Source: Pseudonocardia sp. C8 (lineage in GTDB: Bacteria; Actinomycetota; Actinomycetes; Mycobacteriales; Pseudonocardiaceae). From it: a stretch of 64,000 bases of DNA. Position 1 is the stretch's first letter. Each line of letters starts with the position of its first letter. Made by a program: the position numbers and the translations under genes. Under the pieces are notes generated by a model that saw only the letters and a list, made by a program, of their open reading frames with translations, searched no databases and was not told where the DNA came from. Shown here one piece after another: positions 40,265 to 48,909 of this stretch. The stretch spans positions 3,745,501 to 3,809,500 of the forward strand of contig NZ_JACMTR010000002.1 of NCBI RefSeq assembly GCF_014267175.1. Direction: 5' to 3'.

Positions 40265-41010
40265 CCGGGCACGATCCGCAGCTGCTGGCCGCGCACGCGC
40301 TCGGCCTGCTCACCCCGGCCGAGGCCGAGACCGTCGATCGGCACCTGCGTACCTGCGCCGCGTGCCGGGCCGAGTGGGCGCGGTCGCGGGAGACCGCGGA
40401 CCTGGTCGCCGGCGTCCCCCCGGAGACGCTGGTCGACGGCCCGCCACCCCGTGATCTCCCGCTGCGGCGGGCGTTGCGCGAGATCGGCGGGTCGCCGGCC
40501 GGCGACCACCGGTTGCCCGAGGCCGGCGGTCACCCGCGGCGGCGGGCCCGGCGCCGGTCCGGTGGTGGAACGCCGAACCGGCGGGTGGGACGGTGGGCGG
40601 CGGCCGCGGCCGCGGTGCTGGCCCTGGTCGGCGGCGGCGTGGTCGCCGGGCGGCTCACCGCGCCCGGCCCGGCCGGGGCGGTGCTCGCCGCGGCACCGGG
40701 TGCCCGCACCGTCACCGGGGAGCAGGGGGCTGTCCGGATGACGGCGAGCCTCGCCCCCGCCGACGGCTGGGTCCGGGTGGAGGCTGCTCTCCGCGGGGTC
40801 CCGCCTGGGCGGGACTGCACGCTGGTCGTCGTCGGTGCCGACGGGACCGCGCGCCCCGCCGCGCACTGGCGGACGGCCCCGCCCCGGGATCCGCCCGCGC
40901 CGCCGGTCGCCGGGTCCGCCCTGATCGAACCCGCACTGGTCCGTGCCGTGGCGGTGCGCGACGACGCCACCGGGGCGACACTGGTCGAGACACCGGTCGC
41001 GCTCGGGTGA
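40261..41010 (+). CDS. Membrane anti-sigma factor with a ZAS zinc motif
   Basis: 249 residues. The N-terminal anti-sigma domain has H-L-R-T-C-A-A-C (H-x3-C-x2-C, residues 29-36), the zinc anti-sigma signature, and binds the sigma factor encoded just before it. A basic linker is followed by one membrane helix (WAAAAAAVLALVGGGVVAG, about 116-134) and an external domain of about 110 residues resembling RskA/anti-sigma-K extracellular domains (GEQGAVRMTASLAPADGWVRV, DCTLVVVGADGTARPAAHWR). Regulated intramembrane proteolysis or a redox signal would release the sigma factor. Confidence 0.87.
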   Translation: MTGHDPQLLAAHALGLLTPAEAETVDRHLRTCAACRAEWARSRETADLVAGVPPETLVDGPPPRDLPLRRALREIGGSPAGDHRLPEAGGHPRRRARRRSGGGTPNRRVGRWAAAAAAVLALVGGGVVAGRLTAPGPAGAVLAAAPGARTVTGEQGAVRMTASLAPADGWVRVEAALRGVPPGRDCTLVVVGADGTARPAAHWRTAPPRDPPAPPVAGSALIEPALVRAVAVRDDATGATLVETPVALG

Positions 41011-41015
41011 GGTGC

Positions 41016-41720
41016 ATGCCGACGGAGGGACGGAACGGCCGGCCGTTCGTGCTGGCGTCGGTGGCGATGTCGCTGGACGGCTACATCGACGACGCCGGCC
41101 CCCGCACGCTGACGCTGTCCGACGCCGACGACCTGGACCGGGTGGACGGCGTGCGCGCGGAGGTCGACGCGATCCTCGTCGGCGCCGGCACGGTCCGCGC
41201 GGACGACCCGCGCCTGCGGGTCCGCTCCCCCCGCCGGCGCGACGAGCGGGTCGCCGCCGGGCGTCCGCCGACACCGCTGCGGGTGATCCTCTCGGCCCGC
41301 GGGGACCTGGACCCGGCGGCGGCGGTGTTCACCCCCGGCGCGGGCCCCGTCGTGGTCTACACGGCGGGCTCGGCGGCGGCCCGGTTGCAGCAGCAGCTCG
41401 GGGACGCCGCCGAGGTCGTGGACCCCTGCCCGGTCACCGGTGGCCGGCCCGGTCCGGCGGACGTGCTCGCCGACCTCGCCCGGCGCGGCGTCACCCGGGT
41501 GCTCGTCGAGGGCGGCGGCACCGTGCACACGGCGTTCCTCACCGCCGGGCTGGTGGACGAGCTGCACGTGGTTGTCGCGCCGTTCTTCGTCGGGGACTCG
41601 CGGGCACCCCGCTTCGTCCGCGACGGCGGGTTCCCGCAGCGCCCGGACCACCGCATGGTGCTGGTCGAGGCGCGCCCGATGGGTGATCTGGTGCTGCTGC
41701 GGTACCGGATGCGTGGCTGA
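41016..41720 (+). CDS. RibD C-terminal-type pyrimidine reductase
   Basis: 234 residues (GTG 41007, overlapping the anti-sigma stop, is an alternative). FVLASVAMSLDGYIDDAG, DAILVGAGTVRADDPRL and VLVEGGGTVHTAFLTAGLVDELHVV are the three motifs of the RibD-C/RIB7/DHFR-like reductase family. It lacks a deaminase domain. RIB7 and archaeal ArfC of this family reduce the ribosyl side chain of the GTP-derived pyrimidine, so it could act after the ribA homologue and the creatininase-family protein. It follows the sigma/anti-sigma pair closely enough to share their transcript. Confidence 0.87.
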   Translation: MPTEGRNGRPFVLASVAMSLDGYIDDAGPRTLTLSDADDLDRVDGVRAEVDAILVGAGTVRADDPRLRVRSPRRRDERVAAGRPPTPLRVILSARGDLDPAAAVFTPGAGPVVVYTAGSAAARLQQQLGDAAEVVDPCPVTGGRPGPADVLADLARRGVTRVLVEGGGTVHTAFLTAGLVDELHVVVAPFFVGDSRAPRFVRDGGFPQRPDHRMVLVEARPMGDLVLLRYRMRG

Positions 41721-41796
41721 GCCTCGGCACCACATCGCAGTCTTCCGTCCGGCCGGCCCGGTGTGCACCGGCCATGAGACGTCCCCACGTCGCAGG

Positions 41797-43134
41797 TCAG
41801 TGCCCGGACGTCGCCGTCGACGGCGTGGCGGCCTCGTGCTCCGCGTCCCGGGCGCGCCGGCGCGAGACTGCGAGAAGCGCATGGGTCCCGGCCAAGGACA
41901 GGAGGACCGTGATCATCGCGTAGACGACGACCGGCGTGATCGTCCCGAAACCGGTCAGCAACGCCTGCCCGAGAACGGGCGCGGTCCCCCCGAGCAGCGT
42001 TCCGGCCAGCCCGTAGGCCAACGAGATCGCCGTGTATCGGACCGGGGCCGGGAACGCCTGCGCCAGCAGGCCGGCCAGGAGCGCGTAGAACATGACGTGC
42101 GGGAGCGTCGCCAGGACCATTCCCACCACGGCGAGCCAGTAGTCACCGGTGCTGATCAGCCAGAACATGAGCGGCAGCAACGGCAACTCGGCGAGCAGCA
42201 ACACCGTCGCCGTCCGTCGGATCCCCCAGCGATGGGCGATGATCGCACCGAACGGCTGGACCGCGAACTGTGTGAGGGTGGCGATCAGTACCACGCTCAG
42301 GAACGTGTCCTTGGTGAATCCGACCTCGTTGGTGGCCCAGGACAGGGCGAAGGTGTTCTTGAAGTAGCCCGCGGTGAAGGCGATGGATGCCGCACACACC
42401 GCGAGCAGGACGGTGCCGATGTGGTTGCGCAGCACCTCGAGGACCGGTACCCGGGCGGCCTTGTTCCCTGCCTTGACCGCGGCCATGGCCGGGGTCTCCT
42501 CGATGCGCAGTCGGATGATCAACCCGACGACCACGAGGACCGCCGAGGCCAGGAAGGGCAGTCGCCAGCCCCACGCGTGGAGGTCACCGTGCGGCAGCTG
42601 CGTGACCAGGAGGAACGACAGGGTCGCCAGGATCTGTCCGGTCGGTGATCCTTGCTGCGCGAAAGCTCCGAACAGCACTCCACGGTCCTTCCTGGCGTGC
42701 TCGGTGGCGATCAGCACTGCCCCGCCCCACTCGCCACCGACGGCGACACCCTGGAGCGCCCGCAGCAGGGTGAGCAGGATCGGGGCCGTGACGCCGATCT
42801 GACCGTAGGTCGGCAGCAGGCCGATGCCACAGGTCGCAGCCCCCATCAGCAGGAGGGTGACGATGAGGGCGTGCTTGCGCCCGACCCGGTCACCCAGATG
42901 ACCGAAGACGATGCCGCCGACCGGTCGCGCCAGGAAGCCGACCCAGAACGTGGCGAACGACAGCAGGACACCGATCGCGGGTGACACGTTCGAGAAGAAC
43001 AACGGGGCGAAGACCAGCGCCGAGGCGGTTCCGTAGAGGTAGAAGTCGTACCATTCCACCGTCGTTCCCACGAACGATGCCACGCCCGCCTTCCGGGCCA
43101 TCTTCTCGTCGTCGGGAAGTTTCCTTGACCGCAT
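41797..43134 (-). CDS. MHS-family (MFS) metabolite:H+ symporter
   Basis: 445 residues, twelve membrane helices. VGTTVEWYDFYLYGTASALVF (helix 1), GHLGDRVGRKHAL (loop 2-3) and ALQGVAVGGEWGGAVLIATEHA (helix 4-5) are characteristic of the MHS branch that carries shikimate, alpha-ketoglutarate, citrate or proline/betaine. It is adjacent to a LysR gene transcribed in the same direction and to the catabolic island, so it likely imports a carboxylic acid degraded there. ATG 43134 is the likely start; the next Met is 12 residues on. Confidence 0.88.
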   Translation of the reverse strand: MRSRKLPDDEKMARKAGVASFVGTTVEWYDFYLYGTASALVFAPLFFSNVSPAIGVLLSFATFWVGFLARPVGGIVFGHLGDRVGRKHALIVTLLLMGAATCGIGLLPTYGQIGVTAPILLTLLRALQGVAVGGEWGGAVLIATEHARKDRGVLFGAFAQQGSPTGQILATLSFLLVTQLPHGDLHAWGWRLPFLASAVLVVVGLIIRLRIEETPAMAAVKAGNKAARVPVLEVLRNHIGTVLLAVCAASIAFTAGYFKNTFALSWATNEVGFTKDTFLSVVLIATLTQFAVQPFGAIIAHRWGIRRTATVLLLAELPLLPLMFWLISTGDYWLAVVGMVLATLPHVMFYALLAGLLAQAFPAPVRYTAISLAYGLAGTLLGGTAPVLGQALLTGFGTITPVVVYAMITVLLSLAGTHALLAVSRRRARDAEHEAATPSTATSGH

Positions 43135-43313
43135 CTGCGAGCTCCTCTGCGGGAGAAGTGATCGACTGCCGGTGCCACGCGTACCGCTCGTCGGATCGCG
43201 GCGAGAATCCTCTCGACAGGGTCGAGCACGTGCCGCCGTGTGATGCGGCGCACGCTATATCGACGGCCGTGTGGGGTCTAACACCAACGGTCGTACGCAT
43301 TGATAATCGTGGT

Positions 43314-43326
43314 GGGCATAATGCCC
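43314..43326. promoter_or_regulatory. Palindrome GGGCAT-A-ATGCCC between the LysR stop and the MHS start
   Basis: A perfect 6-bp inverted repeat around one base, 180 nt upstream of the MHS transporter start and 35 nt after the LysR stop (minus strand). It sits in the only AT-richer stretch of the gap. It may be an operator for the transporter; it is too compact for a terminator hairpin. Confidence 0.35.
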
Positions 43327-43360
43327 GCTGATCTGGGCCGGTCGACCTGCATGCGGGCGC

Positions 43361-44260
43361 TCAGGCGAGCTCCTCGCTCTCCTGTGCGATCCGGTCCAGC
43401 AGGTCGGTCAGTGCGCGCAGGGCGGGATTGTGCGTGTCCTGGCGCCAGACCATGCCCAGTGTGGTCGGGGGAAGATCGTCGACCGGCACGAGCACGACCC
43501 CCGGTGCGGCCAGACAGCTCACCGACATCGGCACGAAACCGATCCCCGCGCCGGCACCGACGAGCAGCATCAGCGTGAAGGTGTCCGGGGCCTCCTGCAC
43601 GACATTCGGCGCGAGTCCCCGCTGCACGAAGGCGGCGCGAACGGCCCCCGAGAACACCACGCCACGCTGAGACGGATAGTCGATCAGAGGCTGGTCGGCG
43701 AGTTGCCGCAGGTCCACCCGCGAGGCCGTCGCGAGCGCATGGGATTGGGGAAGGGCCACGCAGATGGCTCCCGTTGCGATCGTGCGTACTGCCAGCCCGG
43801 TGGTATCGAGCGGGAGCCGCACCAGCGCGATGTCGATCTCGGCCTTGCGTACGGCCTCGACGAGCTCACCGCTGAATGCGGGCTGCCCGATCTCCAGCCG
43901 AACGCCCGGACGGTGCTGACGGAAGGTCTCGGCCACCACCGTCAGGACCTCGTACGAGGCCGGCCCGGTGAATCCGAGCCGGACGGACCCGAGATGTCCC
44001 TGGGCGGCCTGCTTGCCCACCCGGAACATCGCCGACGCCGCATCGAGCGCGTTGCGGGCCTCGACAAGACACGCTTCACCGGCCGAGGTCAGGACGACCT
44101 GGCGGGTGGTGCGACGGAACAGTGGTACACCCAGGTCCCGCTCGAGGCGCTTGATCTGCTGCGACAGCGGGGGCTGAGCCATCTGCAGACGCTCCGCCGC
44201 CCGCCTGAAGTTCAGCTCCTCGGCGACGGCGACGAACGCCTGCAGGTGCCTGAGCTCCAT
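43361..44260 (-). CDS. LysR-family transcriptional regulator
   Basis: 299 residues. MELRHLQAFVAVAEELNFRRAAERLQMAQPPLSQQIKRLE (read in two halves) is the N-terminal winged HTH of LysR proteins, especially the CatR/BenM branch that begins with this wording; the effector domain has RLGFTGPASYEVL. Such proteins respond to aromatic or muconate-like inducers and normally activate a divergent operon. Here the divergent gene is the NDP-forming acyl-CoA synthetase, 327 nt away, and the MHS transporter follows on the same strand. It is the only regulator of the island, apart from what may lie outside the window. Confidence 0.9.
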   Translation of the reverse strand: MELRHLQAFVAVAEELNFRRAAERLQMAQPPLSQQIKRLERDLGVPLFRRTTRQVVLTSAGEACLVEARNALDAASAMFRVGKQAAQGHLGSVRLGFTGPASYEVLTVVAETFRQHRPGVRLEIGQPAFSGELVEAVRKAEIDIALVRLPLDTTGLAVRTIATGAICVALPQSHALATASRVDLRQLADQPLIDYPSQRGVVFSGAVRAAFVQRGLAPNVVQEAPDTFTLMLLVGAGAGIGFVPMSVSCLAAPGVVLVPVDDLPPTTLGMVWRQDTHNPALRALTDLLDRIAQESEELA

Positions 44261-44587
44261 TGCTTCCGCTCCGTGCCGTCATGCCTCGTAGGTCGCCCCC
44301 GCCCGTACCGTCGCCGACGGTAGGACGAATCGAGTCGCTCACCGTGGCACGACTCCGAGGAACTGTGTCATCCAGAGATATCAAAGGGTGGCCCACTTCG
44401 TGTTGGACGGCAAGAACCTCCCGCCCTAGCGTCGCTCTCACACGCCGCCGGGTCGCGTTCGCCACCTGCCGAGGGCCACGTCCCCACCGGATTCTCCCGA
44501 TGCGATGGCGGCCGTAGCGGCACCGGCGCGAGCCAGCCCGCGCCGGGCCCGACCAGGCGCGGGCGTCAGAGCAGGAGGACCGACGAG
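44261..44587. other. 327-nt divergent control region
   Basis: Between the LysR start and the acyl-CoA synthetase start. AGGAGG precedes ATG 44588. The stretch 44361-44400 (CATCCAGAGATATCAAAGG) is relatively AT-rich and could hold a LysR box (T-N11-A) and promoter, but no clear repeat was found. Confidence 0.4.
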
Positions 44588-46744
44588 ATGACCCAGCTCC
44601 AGTCCGCGGTGGCGGTCGACCGGGAGGACTCGCCCCGGATGGACCGGCTCCTCGCTCCCCGGTCGATCGCTGTGATCGGTGCGTCGAGCGACCCCCACAA
44701 GATCTCCGGTCGCCCCATCGCCTACCTCCGGCGGTTCGGCTACTCCGGACGAATCATTCCGGTCAACCCGCACAACGACGAGATCCAAGGTCTGCGGGCG
44801 TACCCCGAGATCGCGGCCGTCGACGGTCCGGTCGACCTCGCATTGATCATGGTCCCGGCCGAGCGGGCCGCCGGAGCAGTACGCGCGTGCGGTCGGGCAG
44901 GCGTCCCGTTCGTGATCGTGGTGGCGTCCGGGTTCGCGGAGGTCGGGACGAGGGGGGCCGCGCTGGAGGCAGATCTGCGGGCGGCGGTCGCCGAGACCGG
45001 AGTCCGACTGCTCGGACCCAACTGTCTCGGAATGATCTCGTTGCGCGACGGTGCGGTGCCGACCTTCTCCCCCGTTCTCGAATCGGCCGCCGATCTCCGT
45101 CCCGGGCCGGTCGCATTCGTCAGCCAGAGCGGCGCGTTCGGGTCGTTCCTCTTCGGCGAGCTCCACGACCTCCGGATCGGACTCTCGCACTACATCACCA
45201 CCGGCAACGAGATGGACGTGTCGGGACCGGATCTGCTCGCCGGACTGGTGGCAGACGGTGGTGTCCGGGTCCTGCTCACCTACCTGGAGGGGGTGACATC
45301 CGGTACGCAGTTGTTGCAGGTCGCGCGGGACGCGCACGTCGCGGACAAGCCGATCGTGATGGTCAAGGCCGGCCGGTCGACGACCGGGGCGGCGGCGGCC
45401 CGGTCACACACGGCTTCCCTGGCCGGTGACGACCGGGTGTTCGACGCCCTGATGCGCGGACACGGCGTCGTGCGCGTCGACAGCCAGGAGGAGCTGCTCG
45501 ACGCCGCCCAGGTGTTCGGCGCATCGCGGCGTACCAGCGGCCGTCGCCTGACCATCCTGTCCGAGTCCGGCGGAGCGGCTGTGATGATGACCGACACCGC
45601 GGTCGACGTGGGCCTGGAGGTGCCCGCCTGGGAGGATGCGTGGCAGGCCCGGCTCGACGAGTTCGTGCCGGCGTACGGCTCCACCCGCAACCCGGTCGAC
45701 TTCACCGCGGCGCTGTTGACCGATCCCGGCATGCTTCGCGCCGGCCTGTCCACGGCGATCGCGCACCCCGGTACCGACATGATCGCGGTACTGGTCGGCA
45801 ACGCCGACCACTTCGCCGACCCGCTGCTCGAGGCCATCGAGGATCTCTACGCCGCCACCGACCTCCCGATCGTCGTCGTGTGGACCGGCGGGAGCGGCAG
45901 GCCGCGGAGCCGGCTGCGCGAGTGCGGCATCCCGTGCTTCACCGATCCGGTCCGAGCAGCCCGCGCCCTCGGCCGGCTCGCCGACCACAGCCTGCGCCCG
46001 CCGCTCCCCACGCCCCTGCGTCCGGATGACGTCGACCCGGCCGCTGCCGCCCGGATCGTCGGGCACGCCCGGGCCGAGGGCCGGACGGCACTCGACGAGC
46101 AGGAGTCCGCGGCGCTGGTACGCGCCTACCGGATCCCGGTCACCGACTCCGCGGTCGCCCGGACGGCCGCCGAAGCCGTCACGTCCGCGCACCGGTTCGC
46201 GGCTCCGGTCGCGGTCAAGGTGCTCAGCTCCCGGATCGCGCACAAGAGCGAGATCGGTGGGGTCCGGCTCGGCCTGGCGACGCCCGACGAGGTCGCCGCG
46301 GCCGCCGCCGAGCTGCTCGACGTCGCGCGGGCACACGGCGAGCACGACCCCCGCCTGCTGGTCCAGCCGATGTGGTCCGGTCCCGCCGAGATGATCCTCG
46401 GTGCCCGCCACGACCCGGCTCTCGGCCCGGTGGTGCTGGCCGGGTTCGGCGGCATCCTGGTCGAGCTGCTGCGCGACAGCTGCGTGGCCGCGGCCCCGAC
46501 CGACCACGAGACGGCGGCGCGAATGCTGCACGGCCTCACGGGCGCCCCGCTGCTCTCCGGTATCCGCGGGGGCCCGGCGCTCGACGTCGAGGTCGTCGTC
46601 GACAGCCTGGTGCGGTTGTCCTGGCTCGTGTCCGATCTCGGCGACGAGATCGCCGAGATCGATCTCAATCCGCTGCTCGTGGACGCCGTCGGCGCCGGGG
46701 CCTGCGCCGTCGACGCGCTCGTCCTGCTCCGTGAGCGCCGGTAG
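44588..46744 (+). CDS. NDP-forming acyl-CoA synthetase (acetate:CoA ligase type)
   Basis: 718 residues in the fused alpha-beta order of acyl-CoA synthetases of the ADP/GDP-forming type. CoA-binding domain about 20-150 (RSIAVIGASSDPHKISGRP), succinyl-CoA-ligase-like domain 150-310 with the phosphorylated His in A-R-S-H274-T-A-S-L-A-G, and C-terminal ATP-grasp domain about 500-718 (FAAPVAVKVLSSRIAHKSEIG, LLVQPMW). It makes acyl-CoA from a free acid with ATP or, in the reverse, ATP from acyl-CoA. As first gene of the divergent operon, it likely activates a small acid or recycles a CoA product of the pathway. Confidence 0.9.
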   Translation: MTQLQSAVAVDREDSPRMDRLLAPRSIAVIGASSDPHKISGRPIAYLRRFGYSGRIIPVNPHNDEIQGLRAYPEIAAVDGPVDLALIMVPAERAAGAVRACGRAGVPFVIVVASGFAEVGTRGAALEADLRAAVAETGVRLLGPNCLGMISLRDGAVPTFSPVLESAADLRPGPVAFVSQSGAFGSFLFGELHDLRIGLSHYITTGNEMDVSGPDLLAGLVADGGVRVLLTYLEGVTSGTQLLQVARDAHVADKPIVMVKAGRSTTGAAAARSHTASLAGDDRVFDALMRGHGVVRVDSQEELLDAAQVFGASRRTSGRRLTILSESGGAAVMMTDTAVDVGLEVPAWEDAWQARLDEFVPAYGSTRNPVDFTAALLTDPGMLRAGLSTAIAHPGTDMIAVLVGNADHFADPLLEAIEDLYAATDLPIVVVWTGGSGRPRSRLRECGIPCFTDPVRAARALGRLADHSLRPPLPTPLRPDDVDPAAAARIVGHARAEGRTALDEQESAALVRAYRIPVTDSAVARTAAEAVTSAHRFAAPVAVKVLSSRIAHKSEIGGVRLGLATPDEVAAAAAELLDVARAHGEHDPRLLVQPMWSGPAEMILGARHDPALGPVVLAGFGGILVELLRDSCVAAAPTDHETAARMLHGLTGAPLLSGIRGGPALDVEVVVDSLVRLSWLVSDLGDEIAEIDLNPLLVDAVGAGACAVDALVLLRERR

Positions 46745-46772
46745 CGCATCCGTGAGAGAGGAGACGGAGTCC

Positions 46773-48893
46773 ATGGACCGTACCGAGCGAACGACCTTCG
46801 ACCGTGCCGTACAGGGCATCCTCGCCGACGTCTGGGGTGGACCCGGCTCGGCGGCCACGGGGTGCCTGGACCCGCTGTGGGCTGCGGCCGTCGACGCCGG
46901 CTGGCTCGACCTGGCCGGCTCCGGAGCGTTGGGCGCGCTCGTCCGTGCGGCACGCGGCATGGGACGGGTCGCCTGCCCGCTCCCCCTTGCCGACTCCTAT
47001 GTGGCCGTCGAGCTGCTGGGCGAGCAGCACCCGGCGCTGGGTGCGCGGATCCGGGACGCGGTGGTGCGCCCGCTCGTCGTGTCCGGGCCGGACGTGCTGC
47101 GGACGCTCGACGCCGTACCCACTGCGACACATGTCGTCGAGCTACCGCCCACCGGGCCGGCCCGGGTCGTACCGATCGAGTCCTACCGGGTCCGGCCGGG
47201 CGTGCCCGTTCCGGCCCTGGCAGAGGCGCAGGTCGGGGAACCGGAGCTCGAGGCCGAGGTCTCCGATGCGCAGCGCCGGCACGCGTTCGCCGTCCTGCGT
47301 CTGGCGCTCGCCGCCCGGGCGATCGCGGCCGCCGAGCGGAGCCTCGAGCTTGCGACGGAGCACGCCATGGTCCGCCACCAGTTCGGCCGTCCGATCGGCA
47401 GCTTCGGCGCAGTACAGCAGCGGATCGCCGACTCGCACATCGACGCCAGGGCCGCGGGCCTGCTGATCGAGGAAGCGATCCGTCTGTCCCCCTCCGGGCA
47501 TGGCGCAGGGAGCGGCGACGCCGGCGTGGACGCGTCCGAACGGTGGCTGCTCGCTGTCGCTCTCGCGGTCGAGCACGCCCGGACGGCGGCCTCGCACGTG
47601 CAGTTCGGCGCCCAGCACACGTTGGGCGCCATCGGGTTCTTCGACGAGCACGAAGCCCCCTGGCTGTTCCGGCGGGTCCACACCGACATCGCCCGCCTCC
47701 TCGACCTTCCGGCCGAGTCGGTGGCGGACCGGCTTCTCGGCGCCGACCGGTCACTGCCGCCGGTCGACCTCGACGCCGGCGCCGCGGAGTTCCGGCACCA
47801 GTTGCGCACGTTCCTGTCCGAGTCCGGACTCCGCCGGCACGCACCACAGCCCTTCATCGACGATCCGGACACGGTCCGGACCCTCGCCGATGCGAACCTG
47901 TTCGGCCTGGCGTGGCCACCTGAGCACGGAGGTCGCGGGCTGCGCGGGGCCGAGCAGGCCGTCCTGATGGAGGAGGTCGGCTACGGCCGGGTGGCGGCCT
48001 CCGCCGCCCTCAACGCAGTGATGTTCCTCGGCGACGCGATCATCCGGTTCGGCTCCGCGGCCCAACGTGACACGTTCCTGCCGCTCATCCGTCAGGGACG
48101 GCTCCGCTTCTGCCTGGGCTACAGCGAGCCGGAAACCGGCTCGGACCTCGGCGGGCTCGTGACCCGGGCGGTCCGTGACGGGGACGGCTGGGTGGTGAAC
48201 GGCCAGAAGACATGGACCACCCGGGCCCACGAGTCGGACTGGATCTGGCTCGCGGTGCGTACCGACCCGGACCGCTCCAAGCGGCATGCGGGAATCAGCG
48301 TCTTCCTCGTCCCCCTCAGCACCCCGGGCATCACCGTCAAGCAGCACCGCTCGCAGGCCGGCGAGGTCTCCTGCAGCGTGTTCCTCGACGAGGTCCGCGT
48401 CGCCGACGACGCCCGGATCGGTGACGTGTCGGCCGGCTGGTCCGTCATCACGACCGCCCTGGCCGGTGAACGCGTCGCGATGGGGGCCGTCACCGGATCG
48501 CTGCACGCCCTGCTGGACGAGCTGCTCACCCTCCTTCGTCGCGAACCGGAACTCGCGGGACCGCCCGGATCGGTGAAGCGGGCCCACGTCACGACCCTCG
48601 CGACCCGGCTCCAAGCAGCACGTCTCCTGGTACGCGACGCCGTGGAGGCGATCACCGCCGGCACCGGGAGCCGGATCGAGGCACCCATGGCCGGCGTGAT
48701 GGGCGGGGAGCTCGCCGAGCAGTTCGGCCGGACGGTTCCTGAGCTCCTCGGCCCGCAAGCGCTGCTGGAGGACGCGCCGGGGAACGGCACATTCGGCCAC
48801 AACCTGCTGCTGTCCGTCAAGTATGTGGTGGGCGGTGGCACGAACGACGTCCTCCGGGGGCTCATCGCCCGCGGTCTCGGACTGCCGCGCTAG
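46773..48893 (+). CDS. Fused double acyl-CoA dehydrogenase
   Basis: 706 residues containing two acyl-CoA-dehydrogenase units. The first (about 1-330) is missing the beta domain; its C-terminal helical domain is clear (LAARAIAAAERSLELATEHAM, HQFGRPIGSFGAVQQRIADS). The second (about 340-706) is complete, with CLGYSEPETGSDLGGL, VNGQKTWTT and GGGTNDVLRGLIARGLGLPR. Actinobacterial steroid side-chain enzymes such as ChsE1-ChsE2 use two different subunits where only one has the catalytic base; a fusion would fix that ratio. FAD enzyme, alpha-beta dehydrogenation of a branched or cyclic acyl-CoA. ATG 46773; 16 nt before the next gene. Confidence 0.85.
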   Translation: MDRTERTTFDRAVQGILADVWGGPGSAATGCLDPLWAAAVDAGWLDLAGSGALGALVRAARGMGRVACPLPLADSYVAVELLGEQHPALGARIRDAVVRPLVVSGPDVLRTLDAVPTATHVVELPPTGPARVVPIESYRVRPGVPVPALAEAQVGEPELEAEVSDAQRRHAFAVLRLALAARAIAAAERSLELATEHAMVRHQFGRPIGSFGAVQQRIADSHIDARAAGLLIEEAIRLSPSGHGAGSGDAGVDASERWLLAVALAVEHARTAASHVQFGAQHTLGAIGFFDEHEAPWLFRRVHTDIARLLDLPAESVADRLLGADRSLPPVDLDAGAAEFRHQLRTFLSESGLRRHAPQPFIDDPDTVRTLADANLFGLAWPPEHGGRGLRGAEQAVLMEEVGYGRVAASAALNAVMFLGDAIIRFGSAAQRDTFLPLIRQGRLRFCLGYSEPETGSDLGGLVTRAVRDGDGWVVNGQKTWTTRAHESDWIWLAVRTDPDRSKRHAGISVFLVPLSTPGITVKQHRSQAGEVSCSVFLDEVRVADDARIGDVSAGWSVITTALAGERVAMGAVTGSLHALLDELLTLLRREPELAGPPGSVKRAHVTTLATRLQAARLLVRDAVEAITAGTGSRIEAPMAGVMGGELAEQFGRTVPELLGPQALLEDAPGNGTFGHNLLLSVKYVVGGGTNDVLRGLIARGLGLPR

Positions 48894-48909
48894 CACGGGA
48901 GGAACGTCC

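Noticed and set aside
41758..41771. CCGGTG-TG-CACCGG as terminator between the reductase and the MHS transporter
   Set aside because: The stem would be only 5 bp with a 4-nt loop; too weak to call.
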